Assembly (NCBI RefSeq): GCF_008727735.1
Contig: NZ_CP044227.1
Span: 2,367,001 to 2,431,000, forward strand
Length of the DNA: 64,000 nt
Direction: 5' to 3'
DNA from: Flintibacter sp. KGMB00164
GTDB lineage: Bacteria > Bacillota > Clostridia > Oscillospirales > Oscillospiraceae
Shown: positions 51,131 through 59,494 of the stretch, in pieces
Numbering within the stretch: position 1 is the stretch's first letter
How the letters are laid out: the number at the start of each line of letters is the position of its first letter
Program-made: the position numbers and the translations under genes
The notes under the pieces: generated by a model
Seen by the model: only the letters and a program-made list of their open reading frames with translations
What the model was told of the DNA's origin: nothing
The model's database searches: none

Positions 51131-51841
51131 TTAACCGCCCAGGTAAGCTTTTTTGATCTCGGGGCTGCGGATAAGCTCCTCGCCGGTGCCGGTGGTGACG
51201 ATCTTGCCCGTCTCCAGCACATAGCCGCGGTGAGCCACGGACAGCGCCATCTGGGCGTTCTGCTCCACCAGCAGAATGGTGGAGCCCTGCTTATTCAGGT
51301 TCTTTATGATCTCAAAGATCTGCTCCACCAGCAGGGGGGCAAGGCCCATAGAGGGCTCGTCCAGCATCAGCAGCTTGGGGTGGGACATCATAGCCCGGCC
51401 CATGGCCAGCATCTGCTGCTCGCCGCCGGACAGGGTGCCCGCCACCTGGTTGCGCCGCTCCTTCAGCCGGGGGAAGAGCTCAAAGACCATCTCCAGGTCC
51501 TTGGGCACTCCGGCCTGAGGCTGGGTGTAGGCTCCCATCTCCAGGTTCTCCTGCACCGACATCTGCAAAAAGACCCGCCGTCCCTCAGGAACCTGAGCCA
51601 GGCCCCGGGAGACCAGCTTGTCCGCCCGGATATTGGTGATGTTCTGTCCCTGGAAGGTAATGCTTCCGGTGCGGGTATGCAGCAGGCCGGAAATGGTCTG
51701 CAAGGTGGTGGTCTTGCCCGCGCCGTTGGCGCCGATCAGGGTGACGATCTCCCCCTGGTTTACCTCAAAGGAGATGTCCTTGATGGCGTGGATGGCGCCG
51801 TAGTAGACGTTGATCCCCTCAACTTTCAAAATGGTCTCCAT
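51131..51841 (-). CDS. livF: Branched-chain amino acid ABC transporter ATP-binding protein LivF
   Basis: A 236-residue ATPase with Walker A GANGAGKTTT (37-46), the ABC signature LSGGEQQML near 140 and Walker B LLMLDEPSMGLAP near 158-170. Its GANG-type start and the QVPEGRRVF segment near 90 are typical of LivF. It is the last gene of the liv operon, three bases after livG, and energises uptake of leucine, isoleucine, valine or other amino acids with LivG. Confidence 0.95.
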   Translation of the reverse strand: METILKVEGINVYYGAIHAIKDISFEVNQGEIVTLIGANGAGKTTTLQTISGLLHTRTGSITFQGQNITNIRADKLVSRGLAQVPEGRRVFLQMSVQENLEMGAYTQPQAGVPKDLEMVFELFPRLKERRNQVAGTLSGGEQQMLAMGRAMMSHPKLLMLDEPSMGLAPLLVEQIFEIIKNLNKQGSTILLVEQNAQMALSVAHRGYVLETGKIVTTGTGEELIRSPEIKKAYLGG

Positions 51842-51844
51842 GGA

Positions 51845-52696
51845 TCACGCCTCCTTCTGCTTGCCCAGGTAGGCCTCAATGACCACCGGGTCGTTCTTGA
51901 TCTCGTCAGGGGTGCCCTTGGCGATGATCTGGCCGAAGTTGAGTACCGCGATGCCCTCGCAGATACCCATGACCAGGTTCATATCGTGCTCGATGAGCAG
52001 GATGGCAATGCCGAAGGTGTCCCGGATCTTAACGATGTTCTCCATCAGCTCCGCCGTCTCAGAGGGGTTCATGCCGGCCGCCGGCTCGTCCAGCAGCAGC
52101 AGGCTGGGGTTGGTGGCCAGGGCGCGGACGATCTCCAGGCGGCGCTGGGCGCCGTAGGGCAGGGAGCCCGCCTTGTACTTGGCCAGATAGCCCATATCGA
52201 AGATGGACAGCAGTTCCATGGCCCGGTCGTGGGCCACTTTCTCCTCTTTCCAGTAGTTGGGCAGACGGAAGATGCCGCTCCACATCCCGTAGTTGATGTG
52301 GTTATGAAGGCCCAGCTTCACGTTGTCCTCCACGGTGAGGTTATCAAACAGGCGGATATTCTGGAAGGTACGGGCGATGCCCGCCTTGTTCACCTGGACG
52401 GTATTCATGTTGTGGGTGTCCACACCATCCACCAGGATGGTGCCACGGGTGGGCTGGTACACCTTGGTGAGCAGGTTGAAGACGGTGGTCTTGCCCGCGC
52501 CGTTGGGGCCGATGAGACCGGCAATCTCGGTGCGGCCGATGGCCATGTTGAAGTCCTTTACCGCGGCCAGACCGCCAAAGTCGATGCCCAGGTGGCGGCA
52601 TTCCAGAATGGGGCTTTTATCAATATCACGCTCGGGAATCTTGTTGGTGCTGGGCACCTCTACAAGCTTCACCGGCTCTTTGGGAATTCGGCTCAT
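51845..52696 (-). CDS. livG: Branched-chain amino acid ABC transporter ATP-binding protein LivG
   Basis: A 283-residue ATPase: Walker A GPNGAGKTTVFN near 62-73, signature LPYGAQRRLEI near 184 (a LivG-type variant of LSGGQ) and Walker B LLLLDEPAAGMNP near 203-215. An N-terminal extension of about 28 residues precedes the core. Its start codon overlaps the stop of livM (ATGA), showing translational coupling. Confidence 0.95.
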   Translation of the reverse strand: MSRIPKEPVKLVEVPSTNKIPERDIDKSPILECRHLGIDFGGLAAVKDFNMAIGRTEIAGLIGPNGAGKTTVFNLLTKVYQPTRGTILVDGVDTHNMNTVQVNKAGIARTFQNIRLFDNLTVEDNVKLGLHNHINYGMWSGIFRLPNYWKEEKVAHDRAMELLSIFDMGYLAKYKAGSLPYGAQRRLEIVRALATNPSLLLLDEPAAGMNPSETAELMENIVKIRDTFGIAILLIEHDMNLVMGICEGIAVLNFGQIIAKGTPDEIKNDPVVIEAYLGKQKEA

Positions 52697-53751
52697 TGTG
52701 CCCCTCCTTTCTTCTCCGCCGCGCGGCTGCGCAGCCGGGCAAAGAAGCCCTGAATACTGGGGTTATTGGTGGCCAGCATGACCAGAATGAGGACGATGGC
52801 GTACACCAGCATGCGGTAGTCGGCAAACTGGCGCAGGGCCTCGGGCAGGATGGTCAGAGCAGCGGCAGCGATCACCGAGCCCCACATGTTGCCCAGACCG
52901 CCCAGAACCACGAACACCAGGATCAGGATGGAGGTGTTGAAGTCAAACTTGGTGGCGGTGAAGGTAACCTGGCTGCATCCATACAGGGTACCGGCGGCAC
53001 CGGCCAGAGCAGCGGAGGTAACAAAGGCAATCATCTTGTACTTGGTCACGCTGATGCCCACGCTCTCGGCGGCGATGCGGTTGTCCCGGGCGGCCATGAT
53101 GGCCCGGCCGGTGCGGCTGTTGACCAGATTGAAAATAATGATCAGGGTGATCATCACCAGGATAAAACCAGCAATAAAGGAGGAGATCCGGGCGGTGTTC
53201 ATCACGCCCATGGGACCTTTGATCAGCTGGATGCCGCCCTCGCCCAGGGTGTTCTTATCGCTGAGGAAGCTGAACTGGAAGCCGTCCTTATCCACGCCCA
53301 AATAGACGTTGGTCAGCAGGCTCTTGATGATCTCGCCGAAGGCCAGAGTAACAATGGCCAGATAGTCGCCGTTGAGGCGCAGCACGGGGATACCGATAAG
53401 GAAGCCAAAGAAACCGGCCAGGGCGGCGCCCACCAGCATAGCCACGGCCAGGCGCAGGGGCGCAAAGGGAATCACACCTGCCAGAGCGCTGGCAGCGGAG
53501 CAGCCCATAAAGGCGCCGATGCTCATAAATCCGGCGTGGCCCAGGCTCAGCTCGCCGGACACGCCAACCACCAGGTTCAGGGCCAGAGCCATGGTGACGT
53601 AGGCACAGATGGGGATCAGCTGTCCCTCCAGCACAGAACCGATGCCAACGGTACCCCGCAGCACCTGGATGATCAGGAAGGCCACAATGACCAGAGCATA
53701 GGTAAACAGGCTGGACCGGGTGGTCTTGTTCATATTCGCAAGTCGAATCAT
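52693..53751 (-). CDS. livM: Branched-chain amino acid ABC transporter permease LivM
   Basis: A 352-residue permease with about nine helices. GELSLGHAGFMSIGAF near 68-83 and LNGDYLAIVTLAFGEI near 130 are LivM family signatures, and GRAIMAARDNRIAAESVGI near 215 is the cytoplasmic loop that contacts the ATPases. ATG 53751 is preferred to an earlier GTG because the ribosome binding site (GAGGTGGTAGG) covers the latter. It begins 10 bases after the livH stop codon. Confidence 0.93.
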   Translation of the reverse strand: MIRLANMNKTTRSSLFTYALVIVAFLIIQVLRGTVGIGSVLEGQLIPICAYVTMALALNLVVGVSGELSLGHAGFMSIGAFMGCSAASALAGVIPFAPLRLAVAMLVGAALAGFFGFLIGIPVLRLNGDYLAIVTLAFGEIIKSLLTNVYLGVDKDGFQFSFLSDKNTLGEGGIQLIKGPMGVMNTARISSFIAGFILVMITLIIIFNLVNSRTGRAIMAARDNRIAAESVGISVTKYKMIAFVTSAALAGAAGTLYGCSQVTFTATKFDFNTSILILVFVVLGGLGNMWGSVIAAAALTILPEALRQFADYRMLVYAIVLILVMLATNNPSIQGFFARLRSRAAEKKGGAQ

Positions 53752-53761
53752 TCCTACCACC

Positions 53762-54682
53762 TCACACTTTCTCGCGCACGGTCTTGCCCAGCAGACCAGC
53801 GGGCTTGACCAGCAGCACCACGATCAGCACGCCGAACACCACGGCGGTGGACAGCTGGGTGGAGATATAGGCGCTGGCAAAGATCTCGATGATGCCCAGC
53901 AGCAGACCGCCCAGCAGAGCGCCGGGGATGGAGCCGATGCCGCCGAAGACGGCGGCGGTGAAGGCCTTGATACCAGGCATGGAACCGGTGGTGGGGGTCA
54001 GGGTGGGATAGGCGGAGCACAGCAGCACGCCGGCGATGGCCGCCAGAGCGGAACCAATGGCAAAGGTCATGGAGATGGTGCGGTTGACGTTGATGCCCAT
54101 GAGCTGAGCCGCGCCCTTGTCCTCAGACACGGCGCGCATGGCCTTGCCCATCTTGGTCTTGCCGGTGAACAGGGTCAGGCACACCATGATCACGATACAG
54201 GCCACAATGGTCACCAAAGTCACGTAGGAGATGTTCAGAGGGCCTACCTGGAGCTGTCCGCTGCCTACAATGGGGGAGAAAATCTTGGGGCTGGAGGACC
54301 AAAGCAGCAGGGCGGCGTTCTGCAAAAAGTAGCTCACGCCGATGGCGGTAATCAGCACAGCCAGGGAGGGCGCCTGACGCAGGGGCTTGTAGGCCAGCCC
54401 CTCAATGACCACGCCCAGGGCGGTACACACTACCATGGACAGCACCACGCCAGCCAGGGCGGGAACCACCATGGCAGCCACGCTGCCCTCCTCAAACATG
54501 GGGCTCATGCCCGTCACCGTGAAGAAGCAGGCGTAGGCACCCACCATGATCACGTCTCCGTGGGCGAAGTTGAGCATTTTCGCAATGCCATACACCATGG
54601 TGTAACCCAGGGCGATGATGGCATAGATGCTGCCCAGACTCAGCCCTCGGATCAAATAATCCAACAGGGTCAAGAAATCCAT
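53762..54682 (-). CDS. livH: Branched-chain amino acid ABC transporter permease LivH
   Basis: A 306-residue permease with about eight helices. LGSIYAIIALGYTMVYGIAK near 16-35, LNFAHGDVIMVGAY near 38, GKAMRAVSEDKGAAQLMGIN near 180 and AFTAAVFGGIGSIPGALLGG near 233 are classic LivH motifs. ATG 54682 follows AAAGGTGAG. It lies 153 bases after the binding-protein gene, with two strong hairpins in between. Confidence 0.95.
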   Translation of the reverse strand: MDFLTLLDYLIRGLSLGSIYAIIALGYTMVYGIAKMLNFAHGDVIMVGAYACFFTVTGMSPMFEEGSVAAMVVPALAGVVLSMVVCTALGVVIEGLAYKPLRQAPSLAVLITAIGVSYFLQNAALLLWSSSPKIFSPIVGSGQLQVGPLNISYVTLVTIVACIVIMVCLTLFTGKTKMGKAMRAVSEDKGAAQLMGINVNRTISMTFAIGSALAAIAGVLLCSAYPTLTPTTGSMPGIKAFTAAVFGGIGSIPGALLGGLLLGIIEIFASAYISTQLSTAVVFGVLIVVLLVKPAGLLGKTVREKV

Positions 54683-54704
54683 AATTCACTCACCTTTTCT
54701 CTCT

Positions 54705-54810
54705 TTTTAGGCGCATGGGAAAATTGCCGGGCCCTTCCGGCCCCTTTCCCATGCGTCCCCTTCTCACTTCAGAAATGGGTATCCCAGGGGGCTGCCGCGC
54801 AGCCCCCTGG
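54705..54810 (-). promoter_or_regulatory. Two strong hairpins between livJ and livH
   Basis: On the minus-strand transcript, a 13-bp stem CCCAGGGGGCTGC/GCAGCCCCCTGGG (about 54784-54812) is followed by a second stem GCATGGGAAA/TTTCCCATGC (about 54712-54756) with its own inner GCCGGG/CCGGCC pairing. Neither has a run of T, so they look like 3'-end protecting or partial-stop elements that raise the binding-protein mRNA over the permease mRNA. Confidence 0.55.
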
Positions 54811-54835
54811 GGATTGCTTTACGTTTTGACTGGGC

Positions 54836-56014
54836 TTAGTCCATGCCGACGTAAGCGCCGTCCTTGATGACCATGCCCTTGGGGCTCTTGGACACCGCAC
54901 CGGTGGAATCCCAGGTGATGCCCGCGCCGTCGCCGGTCAGGCCGGTGAAGGTGATGGTGGGGAAGGTCTCCTTCAGCTTGGCATTGATATCAGCCGCGCT
55001 CATATCGGGGGTGCAGCCAGCGGTCTCCAGAGCCTGCTTGTAGGCGTAGACGCAGTCGTAGGCGTCAGCGGCAAACTGGATGGGAGTCTCGTTGTACTTC
55101 TCCTGATAGGCCTTGACAAAGTGCTGGGTGGCCTCGTCCTCGTCGTCGGCGTTGAAGGGGGTCAGCAGCATGACGCCCTCGGCCAGGGAGGTATCAAAGT
55201 TCGCCTGGGTCAGGATACCGTCCATGCCGTCCACGCCGAAGAACTTGGGGGCATAGCCCATGGCGTTGGCCTGGGTCAGGATCAGGGAAGCAGCATCATA
55301 GTAGATGGGCAGGAACAGCAGGTCGGCCCCGGCCTGCTTGGCCTGGGTCAGCTGCACGGTAAAATCGTTCTTGCTGTCCGCGGTGAAGGTCGCATTGCCC
55401 ACTACGTTCAGGCCAAGAGTCTCAGCCTCAGCCACAAACTTATCCTTGATGCCGGTAGAGTAGTTGTCGTCGCTCTTCCAGATGATAAAGACCTTCTCGC
55501 CCAGCTTCTGCTCCGCGATGTACTTGGCGGAAGCGGTGCCCTGGTTGGGGTCGGAGAAGCACATCTGATAGACGTTGTCCTTGCCGGAGATGACGTCGGG
55601 GGAGGAGGCGGAGGGAGTCAGGGCAAAGATGCTGTCGGCAAAGTTGTAGCTGGAGGTGGCGATGCCGGGCTGGGTGGTGACGGAGCCCAGGGAGATCTGC
55701 ATGCCCCACTCCTTCAGTGCGTTGTAGGCGTTGACAGCCTTCTCAGGGTCGTTGACGTCGTCCTCGTACTTCAGCTCGAACTGGATAGCGCCGCCCTCGG
55801 CGTTGATCTCATCCACAGCGATCTGAGCGCCGCGCTGGGCAGCCAGGCCGTAGATAGAGGCGTCGCCGGTCAGGGGGCCGGTGCCGCCCAGCTTGAACGC
55901 GGCGCTGCCGGAGCCGTCAGCGCTGGTATTGGAGCCGGAACTGGAACCGCCGCCGCAGGCAGCCAGAGACAGCGTCATCGCTGCCGCCATGGTGAAGGCA
56001 AGAAACTTTTTCAT
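54836..56014 (-). CDS. livJ: Branched-chain amino acid ABC transporter substrate-binding lipoprotein
   Basis: A 392-residue exported lipoprotein with signal peptide and lipobox LAAC (Cys20), then a Gly/Ser-rich linker. FKLGGTGPLTGDASIYGLAAQRG near 40-62, EDDVNDPEKAVNAYN near 83 and LGSVTTQPGIATSSYN near 109 identify the Leu/Ile/Val-binding type I periplasmic-binding fold. It should capture branched-chain amino acids or related compounds outside the membrane and deliver them to LivHM. It is the first liv gene, with AAGGAG before the ATG. A terminator hairpin lies only about 45 bases upstream of it, so its promoter must be very close or lie beyond the hairpin. Confidence 0.93.
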   Translation of the reverse strand: MKKFLAFTMAAAMTLSLAACGGGSSSGSNTSADGSGSAAFKLGGTGPLTGDASIYGLAAQRGAQIAVDEINAEGGAIQFELKYEDDVNDPEKAVNAYNALKEWGMQISLGSVTTQPGIATSSYNFADSIFALTPSASSPDVISGKDNVYQMCFSDPNQGTASAKYIAEQKLGEKVFIIWKSDDNYSTGIKDKFVAEAETLGLNVVGNATFTADSKNDFTVQLTQAKQAGADLLFLPIYYDAASLILTQANAMGYAPKFFGVDGMDGILTQANFDTSLAEGVMLLTPFNADDEDEATQHFVKAYQEKYNETPIQFAADAYDCVYAYKQALETAGCTPDMSAADINAKLKETFPTITFTGLTGDGAGITWDSTGAVSKSPKGMVIKDGAYVGMD

Positions 56015-56054
56015 AACAATCTCTCCTTACAGTTGGATTTCATATTGCGTATGA

Positions 56055-56097
56055 TATATAAAAAGCGGCTTCGTTCCTGGGAACGCAGCCGCTTTTT
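56055..56097 (-). terminator. Terminator upstream of livJ (end of the 86-residue gene)
   Basis: AAAAAGCGGCT (56060-56070) pairs with AGCCGCTTTT (56087-56096), with an inner CGTTCC/GGAACG stem. On the minus strand it ends in TTTTTATATAT. It could act as an attenuator if livJ is read from the upstream promoter. Confidence 0.8.
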
Positions 56098-56103
56098 AAC
56101 CCG

Positions 56104-56364
56104 TTACATCCCACCTGACGGTGGAGAAAGCTGCGTTCGCTGAACCATCACGCCCAGAATGACCAATACCGCCAGCAGGGCGGCCAGAATAATTCGAGTG
56201 CTGAGCAGTACGGTTACACCCAGCAAAATAGCAAAAATGGACACCAGCAGAATGGTGTCCATCATGGCGTGATTCAGGAAAAAGCGCGCAAAGGAACCAG
56301 CCTCACGCTGGGGAGCAGCGTGGGACATGCACTGATATCGAGCTGCACAGCACTGCATCATCAT
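56104..56364 (-). CDS. Small cysteine-containing membrane protein of unknown function
   Basis: An 86-residue protein. The N-terminal 12 residues (MMMQCCAARYQCM) hold three cysteines; after a short basic part, a hydrophobic stretch of about 40 residues (near 34-72) forms one long or two helices. I do not recognise it. ATG 56364 gives 9 bases to the AAGGAG site; GTG 56370 would be too close. It has a very good promoter at 56416-56444 and its own terminator. Confidence 0.6.
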   Translation of the reverse strand: MMMQCCAARYQCMSHAAPQREAGSFARFFLNHAMMDTILLVSIFAILLGVTVLLSTRIILAALLAVLVILGVMVQRTQLSPPSGGM

Positions 56365-56415
56365 GATCACGCACTCCTTTCCTTTCGCACTTCATCCGGA
56401 TAAATCATTTTCCTT

Positions 56416-56444
56416 ATTTTATGACAGCCCCGCACGTTCGTCAA
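56416..56444 (-). promoter_or_regulatory. Promoter of the small membrane protein gene (and possibly livJ)
   Basis: On the minus strand TTGACG (56439-56444) and TAAAAT (56416-56421) are 17 bases apart. Confidence 0.82.
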
Positions 56445-56513
56445 TGGGGCTTTCGTACAGAAACAGCACAGGTATCACTGTATATCCTGTCTCTTATGCA
56501 CAACTTTCGACCT

Positions 56514-57206
56514 TCAAGCTTCTTCCAGGGGCACCGGGGCGGGTACCTTCTCCGGGTCGCTGTCCAAATACTCCTGGGATACGGCTTCCAGAGCCACCTC
56601 CTGCTCCCCAAGCATCTGGTTGAGCTGGTCCAGGCACCGGCCGGCTTTGCTCAGCTCATCGGCGGCGTGGGAGACGGTGGATTCCACCTGGCTGCGCAGC
56701 TGCTCATACTCCTGCTGCACCTGGCGCAGCCACTGCTCCGTCTGCCGGCGGACCTGGCGGGCCTGCTGATCGGCCTGCTCCTGTACCGCATGAGCCCGGC
56801 AGTGGGCCTGCAGCTCCATGCCCGCGGTGCGGTCCTTCACTGCCGCATAGGCGGCGGCGTCGGGCTCCAGCGCGGCCACCCGGGCGCGCAGACGGTCCCG
56901 CTCCTGGCGCAGCTGGGTCAGCTCCTCACTCTGGGTCTTTTCCCGCTGCCGGATGTCCTGAAGCACCCCCTTGGTCTGCTCCAGCTCCCGGGACATGCTT
57001 TCCCGCTCCCGGCTGAAGATGGCCTCCCGCTCCTCCAGCTCGCCGGAGCGGCGGCGCAGCTGCTCCAGCTCCTGCTTCTGCTGCTCCAGCTGCTTTTCCA
57101 GCTCCTGCTGCTTCTGCGCATTCTCCGCAGCGGTCTTTTCCAAATAATCCAGCACGTCCTGGCGGTTAAATCCGCCTACGGCGGCACTTCGGAAGGGATG
57201 ATCCAT
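56514..57206 (-). CDS. DivIVA-like coiled-coil protein
   Basis: A 230-residue, almost entirely helical protein. The N-terminus FRSAAVGGFNRQDVLDYLEK (residues 5-24) matches the membrane-targeting start of DivIVA/GpsB proteins. Residues 25-115 are a heptad-rich Glu/Gln/Arg coiled coil; a second coiled segment (about 130-200) follows. Such proteins mark curved membranes at poles and septa. It is monocistronic and divergent from the methyltransferase gene, with its own promoter at 57260-57288. Confidence 0.78.
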   Translation of the reverse strand: MDHPFRSAAVGGFNRQDVLDYLEKTAAENAQKQQELEKQLEQQKQELEQLRRRSGELEEREAIFSRERESMSRELEQTKGVLQDIRQREKTQSEELTQLRQERDRLRARVAALEPDAAAYAAVKDRTAGMELQAHCRAHAVQEQADQQARQVRRQTEQWLRQVQQEYEQLRSQVESTVSHAADELSKAGRCLDQLNQMLGEQEVALEAVSQEYLDSDPEKVPAPVPLEEA

Positions 57207-57259
57207 GGGGCACCTCGTCTCTGCCCCAAAATCCGGGGCGTTTTGTCAGTTTCCGTGTT

Positions 57260-57288
57260 ATTCTACCACACTTCCAAAAGAATTACAA
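57260..57288 (-). promoter_or_regulatory. Promoter of the DivIVA-like gene
   Basis: On the minus strand TTGTAA (57283-57288) and TAGAAT (57260-57265) are 17 bases apart. Confidence 0.68.
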
Positions 57289-57319
57289 TTCTTTCTGGCC
57301 ATTTGACCGTTGCTTTTCA

Positions 57320-57348
57320 TTGACGGCCCAAATTCGGGATGGTATACT
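57320..57348 (+). promoter_or_regulatory. Promoter of the methyltransferase gene and probably the ECF module
   Basis: TTGACG (57320-57325) and TATACT (57343-57348) are 17 bases apart, the same two hexamers as in the MATE promoter at 7125-7153. The start point would be near 57355. Confidence 0.85.
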
Positions 57349-57383
57349 ATATTAGTTTTAAATGAGACGAGAGGGGTAACTTT

Positions 57384-58244
57384 ATGTGGGTTTCCGACCA
57401 ATGGAAGGACTATGAGCTCATTGACTGCGGGCGCGGCGAAAAGCTGGAGCGCTGGGGGGATCAGCTGCTGGTGCGGCCCGATCCTCAGGCCATCTGGAAC
57501 ACGCCCCGTACCCACCGCGGCTGGAAGGTGAACGCCGGGCGGTATGCCCGCTCCTCCACCGGAGGCGGTCAGTGGCAGAACAAGTCCATGCCCCAGCGCT
57601 GGACCGTGTCCTACCGGGACCTTACCTTTAATATTAAGCCCATGAACTTCAAGCACACCGGTCTGTTCCCGGAGCAGGCCGCCAACTGGGACTGGGCCCG
57701 GGAGCAGATTCAGAAGGCGGGCCGTCCCATCAGCGTGCTGAACCTGTTTGCCTACACCGGCGGAGCCACCGTGGCCTGCGCGGCGGCGGGCTCCAAGGTG
57801 TGCCACGTGGATGCGGCCAAGGGCATGGTCCAGTGGGCCCGGGAAAACGCCAAGAGCTCCGGGCTGGAGGACGCCCCCATCCGCTGGATTGTGGACGACT
57901 GCGGCAAGTTTGTAGAGCGGGAGATCCGCCGGGGCCGGAAGTACGACGCCATCATCATGGACCCCCCCTCCTACGGCCGGGGTCCCACCGGTGAGGTGTG
58001 GAAGCTGGAGGAGAACCTCTACCCCTTTGTAGAGCTGGTAAGCGGGGTGCTCTCCGATGATCCCCTGTTCATTATTTTGAACTCCTACACCACCGGCCTG
58101 GCTCCCAGCGTAGTCACCTACATTCTGGAGACCGTGGTCTCCAAAAAATTCGGCGGCCACACCGTCAGCGACGAGCTGGGCCTGCCTGTCACCCAGACGG
58201 GCCTGGTGCTGCCCTGCGGCGCCACCGGCCGCTGGAGCAAGTAA
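57384..58244 (+). CDS. Class I SAM-dependent methyltransferase (RlmI/RlmK-like catalytic domain)
   Basis: A 286-residue methyltransferase. VLNLFAYTGGATVACAAAG near 117-135 is motif I of the large-subunit rRNA methyltransferase-like family, CHVDAAKGMVQWARENA near 139 is the acidic SAM-ribose loop, and DAIIMDPPSYGRG near 190 is the catalytic DPP[SF]xG motif. An N-terminal part of about 90 residues is short for RlmI and has no clear PUA domain, so the RNA target is uncertain. It stands 35 bases before ecfA and shares its promoter. Confidence 0.87.
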   Translation: MWVSDQWKDYELIDCGRGEKLERWGDQLLVRPDPQAIWNTPRTHRGWKVNAGRYARSSTGGGQWQNKSMPQRWTVSYRDLTFNIKPMNFKHTGLFPEQAANWDWAREQIQKAGRPISVLNLFAYTGGATVACAAAGSKVCHVDAAKGMVQWARENAKSSGLEDAPIRWIVDDCGKFVEREIRRGRKYDAIIMDPPSYGRGPTGEVWKLEENLYPFVELVSGVLSDDPLFIILNSYTTGLAPSVVTYILETVVSKKFGGHTVSDELGLPVTQTGLVLPCGATGRWSK

Positions 58245-58279
58245 GATTCCATCCTTGATCTCACAAGTGAGGTATTGCT

Positions 58280-59128
58280 ATGAGCGAACCCATCATTTCC
58301 GCCCAGGATGTGCGCTTCTCCTACGTCACCGCTGAAGGAGTGGCCCCCATTGTGCTGGGCGGCGTCAGTCTGGACATTGAGGAAGGCTCCTTTGTGGCCG
58401 TTCTGGGCCACAATGGCAGCGGAAAGTCCACCCTGGCCAAGCATATGAACGCCATCCTGCTGCCCACCGGTGGCAAGGTGTACGTCAGCGGCATGGACAC
58501 CAGCGAGGACCAGCTGCTGCTGGATATCCGGCGCACCGTGGGCATGGTGTTCCAGAATCCGGACAACCAGATCGTGGCCAACGTGGTGGAGGAGGATGTG
58601 GCCTTCGCCCCCGAGAACCTGGGCGTTCCCTCCGACGAGATCCGCCGCCGGGTGGATGACGCCCTGAAGGCCGTGGGCATGTACGAGTACCGGGAGCACG
58701 CCCCCCACCTTCTCTCCGGCGGCCAGAAGCAGCGCATCGCCATCGCGGGCGTCATCGCCATGCAGCCCCGGTGCATCGTGCTGGACGAGCCCACCGCCAT
58801 GCTGGACCCCATCGGCCGTGCCGACGTGCTGCGCACCATTAAAACCCTGAACCGGGAGCGGGGAGTCACCGTGGTCCTCATCACCCACCACATGGACGAG
58901 GCCGCCCAGGCCGACCGCCTGGTGGTCATGGCCAAGGGCAAGGTCATTGCCGACGGCACCCCCAAGGAGGTCTTTCAGGACGTGGAGGGACTCAAGGCCG
59001 TAGGCCTCACCGTCCCCGACACCACCGAGCTTCTCTGGCAGCTGCGCCAGGATGGGCTGGATCTGCCTCTGGACGCTTTGAGCGATGAGGAGTGCGCTCA
59101 GGCTCTCTATCAGCTGCTGAAAACTTAA
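58280..59128 (+). CDS. ecfA1: Energy-coupling factor transporter ATPase 1
   Basis: A 282-residue ABC ATPase with Walker [13 protein letters not shown] near 42-53, the Q-loop [19 protein letters not shown] near 94, signature [13 protein letters not shown] near 148 and Walker [17 protein letters not shown] near 168. The NPDNQ form of the Q-loop region is characteristic of EcfA. With EcfA' and EcfT it makes the shared module that drives uptake of vitamins and metals through separate S components, none of which is in this window. Confidence 0.94.
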   Translation: MSEPIISAQDVRFSYVTAEGVAPIVLGGVSLDIEEGSFVAVLGHNGSGKSTLAKHMNAILLPTGGKVYVSGMDTSEDQLLLDIRRTVGMVFQNPDNQIVANVVEEDVAFAPENLGVPSDEIRRRVDDALKAVGMYEYREHAPHLLSGGQKQRIAIAGVIAMQPRCIVLDEPTAMLDPIGRADVLRTIKTLNRERGVTVVLITHHMDEAAQADRLVVMAKGKVIADGTPKEVFQDVEGLKAVGLTVPDTTELLWQLRQDGLDLPLDALSDEECAQALYQLLKT

Positions 59129-59165
59129 CAAGAGAAAACCAGACTCACAGAAGGGAGACTTCGCT

Positions 59166-59423
59166 ATGAGCAATTCAGAAGGAAGCGCCCGGGTCTTTGC
59201 GGGCATCGCCACGTTTTTCGTCGTTTTCTTTCTTCCAAAACTACTCGTGCCCATTTTTGAAGAAAGCTCCCTCACCGTACTGTGGGGCCTGGTTGCTCTG
59301 GCCGCCGCATGGGTGGCCGTGTGTCTGGTCTCTCTGAAGCAGCGGGTCAAACGGCTGGAGATGCAGACCTATTATCTCCAAACCCAGTTGGAAAAACTGA
59401 ACAAACACTCTGACGAACCGTAA
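59166..59423 (+). CDS. Small membrane protein inserted between the two ECF ATPase genes
   Basis: An 85-residue protein with two hydrophobic helices (about 9-30 and 36-55) and a charged C-terminal coiled coil (KQRVKRLEMQTYYLQTQLEKL). The ATG follows AAGGGAG, 37 bases after the ecfA1 stop codon. I do not recognise it; the usual ECF module has the two ATPase genes directly adjacent, so this is an insertion in the standard layout. Confidence 0.7.
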   Translation: MSNSEGSARVFAGIATFFVVFFLPKLLVPIFEESSLTVLWGLVALAAAWVAVCLVSLKQRVKRLEMQTYYLQTQLEKLNKHSDEP

Positions 59424-59494
59424 GTACCGCATTTTCTCTTTCGGGCGTGATCCCAGCGGGACATGCACCACTCTGCCATAAGGATGGTACCACA

